Shown in pieces: positions 1 to 11,751 of a DNA stretch of 64,000 nt. The stretch covers positions 2,214,904 through 2,278,903 of the forward strand of contig NC_037273.1 in the NCBI RefSeq assembly GCF_000002425.4, read 5' to 3'. Within the stretch, counting starts at the first letter, position 1; each line of letters begins with the position of its first letter. A program made the position numbers and the translations under genes. This DNA is from Physcomitrium patens. Its lineage: Eukaryota; Streptophyta; Bryopsida; Funariales; Funariaceae. The notes beneath the pieces are model-generated. The model saw only the letters and a list, made by a program, of their open reading frames with translations. It was not told the origin of the DNA and did no database searches.

Positions 1-254
1 AGTCTCTATGTAATAAGAAAATATGAGTTAGATAGAGCTATTATTAGAATTTCAATAGCAAGAAAGAATGTAAAGGCTTTTAAGAAAAGAGATGGGTGGT
101 TCAAAATAAAAGACCTTGAAGAATTCTTACCTCAATATTTAGACTAAGAACATGAAGTAGAAGTAGCTATGAGTGACTTAAAGAAATCTAAAGACGATGA
201 AGAAGAGTAGCATGTAGCATATATCAAAAGATGTGCAAATTTGAAGGAGGTGGA
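1..254 (+). pseudogene. Probable 3' end of a retroelement polyprotein, cut by the window edge
   Basis: Frame 1 reads as a charged, lysine- and glutamate-rich protein tail with only scattered in-frame stops (one after about 49 codons, another about 20 codons later). It contains a stretch reading GWFKIKDLEEFLPQYLD. It is followed directly by a purine-rich tract (243-254) and then by TGTCGTA, the layout expected at the junction of an LTR-retrotransposon internal region with its 3' LTR. I do not recognise the domain, so the retroelement assignment rests mainly on this junction. Confidence 0.35.
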
Positions 255-1390
255 TGTCGTACTATAATTGCTTATAGTATGGAAAAATTAATTAAAATAT
301 ATAATATATTTATAAGTCTTCATGTATAGTAGAATAGTTAGTAGATTAATTTAAAGAGAATGAATATAAAAATAAATAAATAAATAAATAAAAATATATA
401 TTTTAATTATAATATTTAAATTATATAAGATTTAAATATTTAATATGAAGTTTTAGAGAAGATAAAAGCTCAAAGATGAAGATTCAAACTACAAAAATAC
501 TAATTTGGAGGAATGAAAGCAAGGTATGGATATATGAAGGCAAGAGGTAAAGGTCTTCATTTCTATTGGTCAAAAGCCATATCCAATAGGATTTCAGTAG
601 GCTACTTGCAACCATAATAAGGATTTTGGCAACTTCAAAAATGACATTTAAGAATCAAAAGTACAAATTTTAAGGTTTAAGAATTAGACTATAATTTTTG
701 TATAATATTTAGAGGGTTTGAAGTTAGAATGACGAAGTTATAATCGTTTGAAATTAAAGTGTCTTTTAAGACATATTGTTGCTCTTTTGAGGATATGAGA
801 AGTTGTATGGTGGAAATTAAAGATTTAAAGGTGTGCCAACAAGGGTGATTTCAAGACCTATGTCTTTTCTAAAAGAATTGCTACATTTAGAGTTTTTATG
901 AAGGAATTATAAAGCATTAAAGATAACACATGTAATTCAAAGGCAATAAGTAAGTCGTTTTGTTGATAGTAATAATTGGAGCCATATCTTGAGTTTTGGA
1001 CGAATTTTTGGCTCAAAATTTTGAAAAGTGTGAGTTATTAGATTAAAAAGCTATATATCAAAATTTTATGGTATTTGAGTACTTAGTTTGTAAAATATGA
1101 AGAAAAGTGTATGTAAATATATGTAAGCTAGGATTTGAAGCTATTGTTAGAATTTTGGAAATAATTCAAGATTTTTAACAAATTTGCAATTAAAATTTAT
1201 TTTACTAGTTTTTTAAAGTACTTCAATATTTTATGTAAAATTTTAGTTTGTTTGGACAATCCGATTGTGAGATATGAGCTGTTGAAGTTTGAAGAAAATT
1301 CACCTCAAGGATATACAAGGATTTAAAATATTTTTATCACATTTTGGATGTTCTTTAGTATTTAAGGCTTATATTTTGATGTAATTATCT
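255..1390 (+). repeat. Probable LTR of family B (3' LTR, right end unclear)
   Basis: The stretch begins TGTCGTACTATAATTG just after a polypurine tract. Two insertions inside the retrotransposon at 30-39 kb begin with closely similar bases (31802 and 34732), and one of them ends TACGACA, the inverted complement of TGTCGTA. Further in, the segment around 1252-1290 resembles 36243-36290 and 32835-32880. No protein can be read. The right boundary is not visible and is set where similarity fades into plain AT-rich sequence. Confidence 0.4.
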
Positions 1391-2405
1391 CTATCAAAAA
1401 AAAATTATATATAAATTTTTTAATTTCTTATCTTGAATTTTTAAATTTAATTATATTTTTAGAAGTATAAAATTTTTAAAGAATGATAATAAATAAGAGA
1501 TATAAAATATTGGCTAAATATAATCAAAGTTTTAAATTTTTTTACTTACATCATGTTTTTTTGTTTTAGTTTCATGAATATATATCCAACGTATTTATTT
1601 TATAAATTTTATAAGTATCAAATGAACGAGATAAAATATAAAATTTGACATTTTGAATTTTCAGTTTGAGTTTATTTTATATAAACATATTTACATCTAT
1701 ATAGATATAAGTTATGGTTAGGATTTTTTATCAAAATGATATAGTTTTGACAGAATCATGTGTAATTATGTTATACAAATTTTTCGATTAAGATCAGATT
1801 TTTAATTGTTTCTCAAGAAAGTCAATCCAAGTAAAAAATTAAAACTTATTATTCCTTGTAAAGGAAATACTGATAAGAATTATTTAAAACTTTACAAATA
1901 CAGACTTTTAAACTATTTTCTTACTATTAAACATATTAATAATCTATGTGCAAAGGTTTTAGTAAAATATTTTAGATAAGAGTTTTAAAACATAATTACT
2001 TATATTACGAAATTTTTATATTTATAATATTTATTATAAAATTTATAAAAAAATTGAAATATATAATATTCTAATTTAAGAAATAACTAAAAATCTAAGA
2101 ACTCAAATAGCAATAGCCTTACTAAATTATTACAAAGAAATAAGCTCATTTCATATTCATATTTATGTATTTCTTATTTCTTAAATTTTAAAAATTATTT
2201 CTAAAAAATTCTAAAACCTATTAGAATTTAATTTAAATCTTGGCTTTTATGCTTTGGTTTAACTTAGTTTTAAAAAAACATTATTTATTTTTAAATAAAT
2301 ATTAGTCTAAAAAACTTTATTTTTTCTAGATTACCAATTTTTCTTATTATAATGTAAATTGTTTTGATTGTAAGTGGCAAGTGGAGAAATTAACATGTTT
2401 TGTCT

Positions 2406-2407
<2 letters not shown>

Positions 2408-2437
<30 letters not shown>
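2408..2437. repeat. (AT)n microsatellite
   Basis: About 15 uninterrupted TA units. Confidence 0.95.
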
Positions 2438-2440
<3 letters not shown>

Positions 2441-2694
2441 GAAATGCATATGTATTTTTATTGATCTCATATTCTTAGACATTATGTCTTACCAAGTTAG
2501 TTTTTCTACAAAAAATTGGCTATTCTTTTTCATTTAAATTCTAAAACTTTCATCTTGCTTAGATTCAACACTTGCTAATGGCTATAATTGAGATAGGATC
2601 CATCTTGGAAGCAAATGTTTAACTTTTCTATATATTGTATAATCAATCTTTTAAAATTAAAAATATTTTTATTTTTATTTTTATTTTAACATAT

Positions 2695-2727
<33 letters not shown>
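2695..2727. repeat. (AT)n microsatellite
   Basis: About 16 uninterrupted TA units; the adjoining frame translates as a Tyr-Ile run and is not a gene. Confidence 0.95.
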
Positions 2728-2729
<2 letters not shown>

Positions 2730-3030
2730 AAAAAAATTAAATCTCAAAGTAACAAAGAATAAGAATGAAACAAAAAAAGATAATGATTTACTTTATATAG
2801 ATAAAAAAATAAAAAAAAATAAAAAAAAATGCATATTTAAAACCTTATGTTAAATTAACAAGAGACAAGGAGTCTCTTCTTTCTTTTGCAAAGAAAATAA
2901 AGACATAACCACCAAAAAAGAAAGACACAATTTTATAGTAGAAGCAATATCAAGATTGTCAACAAAAACCTATAAATTTTTAAGTTTTAAAAGTAATAAT
3001 AATAATAATAATAAATAAATAAATAAATAA

Positions 3031-3450
3031 AACTCTAGATGGACACCTCTCTTTTTCTGCTTGGACATCCCCTGTAGTGATTTATATTGATTTAACAAAC
3101 AAACAATATAAATAATCACCATTTGAAACTCTGTTTAAAAACTCTTGTACTGTATTTGTTATTTAAACTTTAACATAAAAAAATAAAATATAAAATATAT
3201 ATATATATTTATATTTATTTATTTATTTATTTATTTATTTATTTTATAAAACTTGTGTTGTATTATATGTTTATGGATGTCAAAAAAATTCATTTTTTAT
3301 ATTAAAATTCAAATCACAAACATAGTATAAGAATCTTTAGATACATTTTCAAATGAACATAGTTTATTTTATTTGTTCATTAAATTGAAGTGTTGCATGG
3401 ATGGCAGGGGGATATCTATGCAATAAATGGAGGGTGTCCACCTAGCAATT
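3031..3450. mobile_element. MITE-like element, family 1, copy A
   Basis: The ends are imperfect inverted repeats of about 50 bp. The left end reads CTAGATGGACACCTCTC and, a little further in, TTGGACATCCCC. The right end reads GGAGGGTGTCCACCTAGCA and, further in, GCAGGGGGATATC. The interior is AT-rich with an (ATTT)n stretch and no coding potential. Copies of similar length and end structure lie at 15101-15499 and 29726-30112. The double GTGGACA/TGTCCAC motif in each end is the family signature. Target duplications cannot be picked out in the AT-rich flanks. This is a non-autonomous DNA-transposon structure by inference. Confidence 0.55.
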
Positions 3451-3937
3451 CTATTTTAAAAACACATAACATGTTTTTATCTATACTTTTTTATATCAAT
3501 TTTTCTAACACTACTTGTATAGAAAGAAATAATAATAATATTAATAATAATAAACCTAATATCATTATAGTTTTGAATTAAAGTTATCATACATTAATAA
3601 TATAAATAAATTAATGAAATTTAAATTATTAAATTAAAATTTTGATTTTAAAACTTTCTAAAATAGCTTGGCACTAGATTACAATACGTCACACCAGTTA
3701 CAACATTTTGATTTGAAGTAGAATTGGAAAAACAGAGGCTTTCAAGAATAGAATTGCCTTTAAACTTAATAAATATAACATCTTTTAAATACAAGCCCCT
3801 GAATTCTTTTTACAAGATGGTTTTATAAAGAAGAATTTGATTTTTATAGAAAACGAATTTTTTAACATCCATTCAAGTATTACATATAGATGAATTTCTT
3901 CCTTATATTTTATTTAGTCTTTCATTTCTCTGATTAT

Positions 3938-3977
<40 letters not shown>

Positions 3978-4270
3978 AAAAAAAAAATGATAGTTGAAAG
4001 CTTTTTAATTACTTTATGTGAAAATCCAGTTTTCCATTCTTACAGATATTTAAGGTAGTTATGTATTTTTTATTCAAATACTAGACAGAAAATTGAAATT
4101 ATGAATTTAATTTTAAAGGAACCATACAATTAAAAAAATCTTTAAAAAAGATTATTTTTATTTTACGTAAAATATCATTAATTTTCTAAGAAGATCATAG
4201 ATGAAAGTTAAGAAATGAAGTGTATGAGCCTGGCATTGGAAATTATGGTTGTTAATGAACTCAGGCGCAA
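3451..4270. other. AT-rich intergenic DNA
   Basis: AT-rich sequence with an (AT)n array at about 3939-3972. No frame looks coding. Confidence 0.65.
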
Positions 4271-5070
4271 TGGTTCCAAGTGTTGTTATTCTCATCTCAG
4301 CTGTTGCCGTTTCCTCTCAGAGCTCCTGAAGCACTAAGCCTTTGTGGGTTCTTCAACTTCTTCTGTACCTCTATATGTATATATACATATACATATACAC
4401 ATTTCATTTTATTTTATTTTTTGCTGCTTCGTAAAAATAATAATAGATTAGACAGTATGGAACGGAAAGCACAGACTACGCTCAAACATGCGGCGCTGCT
4501 GCCGTAACCAGGCCACATGGTGGGGATTGCACCCAGAAGGGCCTTCACCACGTAGCGTGGTCGCAACAGCCACGGCGCTGCCAGCGCCATCACAGCCTTC
4601 GCAGCGCCACCACTAGTACATGACCACAACGCAGCAGCAGCGGCAATGCGTACGCTGGGCTTCTAAAGGTGCTTGTGGTTTTTTTCCTTTAGTTAATGTC
4701 TATAGCGATGATGCTGCTTCTGGAGCCTCTCGTGTGCGGTTGCTTGAGTCAGGCCGAGCTCACAGGCGCATTTAGTTGCGGTCCCACCGCCTCGGGTGCA
4801 CGCAGTGTCAAGCCACGTCCTGCGCAAGTTTCATTCGCCTCCAATCGCAAAGCGCCTTTTGCTGGCTTCGACCAGCTGCAACGTTTCGCTGGCTCACCTC
4901 TGAAGCACGAGCGTGGTGCGTAACTTGTTTGTCGTCGATCGAATCATCACATGCGCATCCCGGGCACAGTGGCAGTGGTGGGTGTCTAGAACGATTCATG
5001 AAGGAACCTGTTGATCGCGATGGGTTAGAGTGGCTCAAAACGTCCCTGTCTTTGCAAACACCACTCTGAG
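4271..5070. other. Unrecognised GC-richer island
   Basis: Base composition rises sharply at about 4450 and stays high to about 5060, with CpG-rich stretches such as repeated GGCGCTGC/GCAGCGCC words near 4575-4610. Several overlapping short frames exist on both strands: 4696-4923 and 4776-5069 on plus, 4414-4629 and 4808-5038 on minus. None shows a family I know or persists beyond about 100 codons. It could be a promoter or leader region, a long non-coding RNA or a decayed gene. No function is assigned. Confidence 0.4.
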
Positions 5071-6268
5071 ATGTGAGCCCAGATTTCTGAACCGACAGTC
5101 ATGTAACCATCATGAGCTCATTGTTGATGACCTAAGGCCCACTTGTTTGTCAAGCCTCGTCAGAAGAGAAATCTTAGTTTCCAGGTTGAATTCATCCGGT
5201 TTCTAGAAACTAATATGCGGATACATCGCTGGTTTCGATGACTTGTCGATGATTTAATGTTAAGTCAACCGTTAATGTTTATTTTTTCGAACCACGTCGT
5301 CAACCAAGGGTGGCTTTCTCCCTCTTCCCTCGATGTACCCTTCCGCATTATAAAGATATTACATAATTGCAGTTCACAGGATTTCAAGCAACACACCTGA
5401 AAAGACAAGCTGCAAAGAACCGTCCCTACCGTGCCACAATTTTCTATTAGAATATTCATGTCCAACTCACAAACTCTCCAGCGCGTTACTCCAACCTCTC
5501 TAGATTCCTGTCAACCAGTTAAATTGTTTGTTATGACATCGTTCAGAAATCCCCTTGAACAGGAACTGGTAGTCAACCAAAGAGTTTCCGACGAGCAATT
5601 CATGAACTGCCAGCGAGGTTCCGTAATCTACTCAGCAACGAAACATCGACAATGTGAAGGCAACTGTGGGTGGTATTTACAAATGTTAACTGGAGAGTCT
5701 GGCTGTTCAGGACGCCACCGGAACATGTGAGGGCGGAGAGTGGTCCAAATTCTACACACCACTGTAGCGATCGATACATGAGCGGCTGGGCCCCTCGCTA
5801 ACATATCCCATGAACATAAAAGGACGATTACTGCCACTAAACTCTTCACTCTCGTATCTCGACCTGCAGTGTTCACAGTAAATGTTTCAATAGAATTCAA
5901 GTCGAGGCAGTACAATTATGTTCCGATCTCTATCCAATTATCCACTCACATTTGACCCGGCAGCTGGACTGATCTTCTCAACTTCAGAAACTAAATTTCG
6001 GTGGTGCTTCGTTCCCAGTAATTTAATATCGTTACCATCTAGCGGACGTTCGGGTTCGGAGTTCTAATATTGTTGGTTTATAGTCTAGTGAGTAGCATTC
6101 CCAAACAGCTTGTTGCAGTTTTCACTATACGCAGCCTGATGTAGAGGATTCCAAAGTTTGCAAAGAAACTCGCTCGCAACTCCGGTGTTGAATCAGAATT
6201 ATTAGGACATGCTTGAAGTAGGATTAGCTCCCAAATTCCACAGATTCAACTAGAACTACGTGAGGGAC
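5071..6268. other. Upstream region of the glyoxal-oxidase-like gene
   Basis: Mixed-composition sequence with no coding frame I can support. It probably holds the promoter and 5' leader of the gene starting at 6269. No clear TATA box was identified. Confidence 0.5.
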
Positions 6269-7991
6269 ATGGATATGATCAAATTAGCCGGTGTGCCAAG
6301 ACTAGTGGCGATTCTCGTTGTGATGTTCAGCTCCTACCTGCAGCTGTCGAAAGCGCAGGGCACATGGCAAATTCTAGTAGGAAACGCTGGAATTGCATCC
6401 ATGCACACGGCAATCACTCACTATGACACCGCCATCCTGCTTGATCGGACCAACATCGGCGCCTCTCAAATTCCCCTGCCCAACGGCCAATGCCGCGACA
6501 ATAGCCAAGAACTGGTGCTCAAGCACGACTGCACAGCCCACTCAGTCATGCTCGACACCAAAACCAACAGCGTGCGCGCGCTGTGGGTGCAGACTGATAC
6601 GTGGTGCTCCTCGGGGCAATTCATCAGCGACGGCACCATGGTGCAAACCGGCGGCGACTACGAGGGCCTGTATAAGATTCGAAGGCTGACACCCTGCGCC
6701 GCGAATGAGAACTGCAACTGGGTTGAGTCAACCACAGAGGCGCTGACAGACCCCCGCTGGTACGCATCTAATCAGCTGCTCCCCGACGGATCTCGCCAGA
6801 TAGTCGTCGGCGGGCGCAACGCATTCTCCTACGAGTTCGTGCCTAAGAGGCGCACTGGCGAGGGCGCCTTCGCGCTCCAGCTACTCCGGGACACCAACAC
6901 CAACCAAGGCGACAACATGTACCCTTACGTGCACCTCATCCCTAACGGCAACCTCTTCATTATGGCCAACCGCGACTCCATCGAGCTGGACTACACCACA
7001 AACACGGTGGTGAAGAAGTTTCCTACCATCCCCGGGGAGCCCCGCAACTACCCTTCCGCTGGGTCCTCTGTACTGCTCCCCCTTGACCAAGCCAACCAGT
7101 TCACGCTTACGGAAATTCTCGTATGCGGAGGCGCTAGAGCTAACGCTTTCACAAACTCTGGTGCTCAATACCCTGCTTCTCAATCGTGCGGACGCATAGA
7201 CGTGAATGCTGCCAGCCCTACTTGGAGCATGGAGACGATGCCGATGCCACGCACCATGGGAGATATGGTCATCCTACCCACTGGGGATGTGTTGATCATT
7301 AACGGAGCGGAGAAAGGCTCTCAAGGATGGGGCAAAGCTAGCGCTGCTATACTCACACCGGTCTTGTATGCCACCAAGAATGCCAGAGCCAGATTCACAA
7401 CATTGGCGGCAGGGACAATCCCCAGAGTATACCACTCTACAGCAAATCTGCTCTCAGATGGCAAGGTTTTGGTGGCGGGGAGCAACACGCACCAGTACTA
7501 TACTCTCACGGGTCAATTCCCCACCGAACTGCGCGTGGAGTCCTATTCGCCGGCGTACCTTGCAGCCAGGTAACGGATCAATTCCGAAAATCTCCTCACC
7601 TGTTCTCAAGTTCCTAATTGTATTTTTTACAGATAGCTCATCTTTGGTCGTTCATTTTTGCAGGAGCAACAATATTCGGCCGACTATTACAACCGCACCA
7701 GGGACGATCCGATATGGACAGACGTTTCCTATGACTTTCACGGTTGGTGCGCTGCAGGGCGCACTTGAGGTGAAGATGGTGAACGCGCCGTTCGTGACGC
7801 ACTCGTACGCCATGGGGCAGCGAATGCTCAACCTCAAGCTAACGGCCCCCGTTTCGGCCCCCACCGTCGGCGCCTATTCAGTGGTCGTCACGGCGCCACC
7901 AAGTAACGTAGTCGCTCCTTCCAGCTACTACATGCTCTTTCTCGTGCAGGATGGCATCCCCGGCAAGGCTATTTGGTCCCTAATCAGATAA
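6269..7991 (+). CDS. GLOX: Secreted glyoxal oxidase / galactose oxidase-like copper-radical enzyme
   Basis: Two exons, 6269-7569 and 7664-7991, encode 542 residues, the usual length for plant glyoxal-oxidase-like proteins. Family enzymes oxidise aldehydes or alcohols with O2, releasing H2O2, in the wall or apoplast. Residues 1-30 are a signal peptide (hydrophobic core LVAILVVMF, likely cleaved near KAQG). A seven-bladed kelch-type propeller follows, and the C-terminal galactose-oxidase-like (DUF1929) domain lies mostly in exon 2. All copper/radical residues can be matched: Cys113 (DTWCSSG) and Tyr188 (AFSYEF) for the thioether cofactor, Tyr388-His389 (RVYHST), and His480 (VTHSYAMGQR). The start is the first in-frame ATG at 6269; the only upstream extension would need a GTG. 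The intron (7570-7663) is GT-AG, and joining the exons restores the frame. The exact substrate cannot be read from sequence. Confidence 0.93.
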
Positions 7992-9300
7992 CACCACCTG
8001 GAGTTGTGCCTGAAATCCAAATCCAACCACCTCGTTTCGGATCTGGCTGAGGGAAACCATGCCCAGCACCCGAATTCTCGTCACGATATAGACAAATCGC
8101 ATATTAACTAACAGATCAGATTGCATTCAGGCGCAGGCAAAGCGTTGTCGCACCACAGTCTAGCACTCCCGCAGCTGTTTCAGTAACGCGACCGTTGTGC
8201 AGTTGGGTCGGCAGCTCTGATCCATCGCCTCAGAGGGTTTTTAATTAGACTGCATCCACGTCGGCGACGTCCATCGATCGATCAATCGATTGGCTGACTC
8301 TTGCAAGATGTGAGCTCAGGTGCCGCTCATGTTTGTTTGACGCTTTGACGTGAGTAAGTTTGGCGCCGAGGCCAGTTTAACTTAATTAATTGAAGTCAAC
8401 TATTAGTGAGCAGTGGCATCACTAATCGTTAGTATCTTTTTTAGTCACTGTAGGCTTCTTAATAATACTCGCACCTGTTGATTACGTACATTTTTATCTT
8501 TTCGTTTCTTTTCTTTTTTTTTACAGTTTTAAGTTTCATCGAGTAAAAGTTGGTTATTTGGATATTACAATTATTTGTTGTATTTTTTCATGTAATTTCG
8601 AACATATGTGTAAAATTTGCAGAATCCTATATATATATATATATGTATTGTAGCATATTTTAAAATGAATTTGGTGAGGGCAGAAAATCTTTTAGGTCTG
8701 AAATTATAACATGATATTCTGAAGTCAACAAAAACATGCCATTGAAAAGTGTTTCATAAGGTATATAGTGTTTTATTCTACAATGCAATCGTAAAAAAAA
8801 TTTGCAGATAAAATGATACTATTGCAAAGTATCTTGTTTGCAACCATACAAAACCATTAAATTTCAACTTAACAATCAATTATGTAAATATGTATTTCAA
8901 GTGCAAGGTTTCCTACTTGTTTTAAGAACAAGTTACAAATTTATTCAGCATTTATATTTAGATGGTTTGTAATCTCTTGTTTGATACATAGTTTAATAGG
9001 CTCTGGCTTTAACACTTGGAAGAAAAAAAAAAAAAAAAAAAAAAAAAACTTTTTTGCAAATTTAAAAAATTTAAAACATGTGATTTATTTCTTTCATTTC
9101 AAATAAATAAATAATACAAAATCCAGGGACATACATCAATGAAATCAAATTTTATTTCATTTCAAAAAATATATTATGCTAAAATAAAATATTTCTTTTT
9201 GCAATTTTTAGTTTATTTGAAACTTAATTTTTGTAATTATTTAAAATAATGTAATTGGTAATTTTAATCCAAGTTCAAACTTGAAAAGATATATTTCATT
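7992..9300. other. 3' flank of the GLOX-like gene, then AT-rich DNA
   Basis: The first 400 bases keep gene-like composition and probably include the 3' UTR. After about 8440 the sequence becomes AT-rich, with a short (AT)n array at 8627-8644 and a run of about 25 A at 9023-9048. No gene is seen. Confidence 0.6.
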
Positions 9301-10144
9301 AAGTTGAAGTCTTGGTTTCAGAATTGAGAAGACATCAGGACCAGAACCCTGGGAAATGTTTCTGCTTCAAGTCAGAAAGACAAACAATGAATCACGGAAA
9401 ACAAATTCCAAAACCTATGGCAATGTGTCTTTAAGAAATATCTACCTTCAGGCCTGCTGAACCACAATACAAATTGAAACTTCAAGTTATTCCATGCTCT
9501 AAATGAAACCTACAAACAGGTGAAGAAAAGCAGTAAGAAACAGAATCCATCATACATGAGATGCGAAGCTTGTGAGGCAAATATCCACCCAACCACTTTC
9601 CGCTGTGGTAGAGCACTGAAACAAACTCTTTCACCTCGGCCAATTATCTTAAAAAAATAGGAGTCTCATGGTCCGATCAATCCAGATGGTGCAGGATCGT
9701 ACAGGTTTTCGGAGGAAGCCAGGCAAAGGCCTTCAACAAGTGGATACTTTGCATCATTCAGCAGTAGACAGTAGAAGGGGAGGGATGACTGCACTACATG
9801 ATACAGCCATTTACATCACCATTCCACCATCAATGTTGAGGTTCTGCAATGAACATGGCCAACCATAGAATTACTTTTCTGCAGCTTCAGATTCTAGATA
9901 AAAGAAAAACATGCCAAACCTGCTCTCATGGGCCCCCCCAAAAAATTGCAGTCATGAACATCACATGCCAACTGCATATTCTAGACCAACAGAGACAGAA
10001 GGGAACTTCATTCGCTTGATTTTTGCCCCCCACTTTGCATGAAAGGAAATTTCAAGCAAGAATAGAATGCCTTTACCACCCAGTTATTTTACTTCTATTC
10101 AGGAGTAGAAGAAGGACTTTAAGACATATCTGGTAAGTTGAGTT
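9301..10144. other. Flank of the KAR pseudogene, no gene recognised
   Basis: The composition is more balanced than the neighbouring AT-rich DNA. It lies immediately 3' of the pseudogene at 10145-11415 (minus strand), so it may be the duplicated 3' UTR and downstream flank. The short plus-strand frame at 9668-9868 has no recognisable family. Confidence 0.4.
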
Positions 10145-11415
10145 TGTGTCTGGTGGGCAGCAATTCAAACCTAGACGGTGATTAAAGCTTCTACTGGATC
10201 TGTTGGTAGAAGCTTCACCAACCCGGTGCATCCTCAGGCTGACAATATCTTTCTGTTTCACTAGTAGCAGAGAATTTACTGTCAGGTAGTCCCTGAATGG
10301 AAACCAAGTTAAGAATCTACAAGGAATAATTCTATCCTCAAGTTGATACCGCTGGTTGGTACTTTTAATGGATCGACGATATTTTTGGAAAACAACCCAC
10401 AAATGATGAATGTTACTACTATTCGCTTTCTTGTTCTCAGACAGAGAAACTTAGAATACAAAATCACTCACCCAATGAAAAGTTCTTCAGGATTGCTTCC
10501 TCCTCAATCTCTTCGTTCATCTTTTCCGTCACATTTGACGTAACTAAGTGCAACAGCAAGACGAAAAGAAAGGGTGCACACAATTAGATAACTCCACCTC
10601 AAAATGAGTGTGGCAACTGCAAGTTGGGAGCTTTTTGAAAGATCGTCATGAGCTTACCGTGAAGTTGCTGCCAGCGTACTCTTGAGGAACTGGTTTGATG
10701 AAGCCAATTTCTCCTTCCGTACCTGCGCAATAGTTAGCTTGTCCAGTGTTTCCCGTTGCACCTACTACTGAGGAGATGTTGATGATTCTTCCTAGTATGA
10801 AATTGCACGCAGGTAAGTCTGCGGAAAAGTAATGTCAAAAAAGCCGAAGTTTCAAATGAACAGTAATCAATTTCGCAGAGAGTTTCGTTCAAGGTCTCTC
10901 GACAAAATGATCGCCTCCACAAATTATGCTTCAGGCTCTTCATTTACAAGGTTACAGATTAATATAGCAAGTTGGAATATACTTCTCTTCCATATCATCA
11001 CCTTCCTTGCTTCTGATCAGTGTTTCAGAAACAAGCTTGAGAGTGCATACTCAAATGTACTGAAAAGGACACGAATTTCTTGCAGGTGTAAAGTTCTTTA
11101 GAATGCAGATACAAAGCATAATATTCATAATTCCAATAATCAGCTCCTGTGCTTTTACATCTTCGAGTACCCCGAGAATAACACCGCAGTTCTAGACTTC
11201 GAAGATTTCTTCTTTTATTAATGCAAATGCAGAAATATGCACCACAAATACTGCAAATCGATCAGTGAAGAGTGAAAGTTGCATATTCAATGCATGAATT
11301 AGTTCGGAGGTAAAACACCAGTGAGGTTGAAATCGGTGACATCCTGTCAGTGTTGCTTCATCATCCTCATCTGCGAGGTATACTTCGTAAAATCTAGAGT
11401 TGCACGATCAACAAC
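10145..11415 (-). pseudogene. Unprocessed pseudogene of 3-oxoacyl-[ACP] reductase (FabG/KAR, SDR family)
   Basis: Read on the minus strand, five exon-like blocks in the correct order match the plastid fatty-acid-synthesis reductase. Block 1 (about 11300-11410) carries a TSQMRMMKQ..QDVTDFNLTGV-like segment. Block 2 (about 10983-11014) matches the short AxKVM..K helix. Block 3 (10658-10791) reads GRIINISSVVGATGNTGQAN followed by the active-site Tyr. Block 4 (about 10472-10560) reads NEEIEEEAILKN. Block 5 (about 10145-10252) holds RYCQPED and the C-terminal strand. Splice-like GT and AG sites flank the blocks, so it is a DNA duplicate, not a retrocopy. It is dead: stop at 11347-11349 in block 1, the YxxxK lysine replaced by Thr (10718-10720), a frameshift near 10220, and stops at 10171-10173 and 10165-10167. 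The N-terminal NAD(P)-binding exon was not found. Confidence 0.8.
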
Positions 11416-11719
11416 TGGAATTAACAAAAAAAATATTAAATATTGGTAACTAACACCTTACTAAATATTTTACTACGTAAACACCACCGACATGATCAAA
11501 CCCCTCCCAACAATTTCTGAAGCATTGGTTGAATAATAACCCTCCCACGTCCACAACCATTATACATCCAACACTCGGAAAATTCAAAAAATAAGCTTCC
11601 ATGAATTTGCTGGTAATGCAATGCTACAATTCCTTGTTGCAAATGCGAGACCGCTTGAAAGGCTACCCAAGAAAGATACCATCACACATACATACAAACA
11701 CACGTGTGTGTGTGCGTGG

Positions 11720-11751
<32 letters not shown>

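Larger units (their letters stand above)
1391..3030. other. AT-rich intergenic DNA
   Basis: Very AT-rich sequence with A/T runs and two (AT)n arrays at about 2408-2437 and 2695-2727. The reading frames are low-complexity (Tyr-Ile repeats from AT arrays) and look non-coding. No gene is seen. Confidence 0.7.

Noticed and set aside
2635..2853. 72-codon frame with Tyr-Ile repeats
   Set aside because: Translation of an (AT)n array plus A-rich sequence; the same applies to frames at 49404-49652 and 59471-59744.
6260..6268. Nine-base upstream extension of the GLOX-like frame
   Set aside because: It would start with GTG; the first ATG at 6269 gives a clean signal peptide.
6881..7183. 100-codon minus-strand frame inside the GLOX-like gene
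   Set aside because: Antisense shadow of conserved coding sequence.
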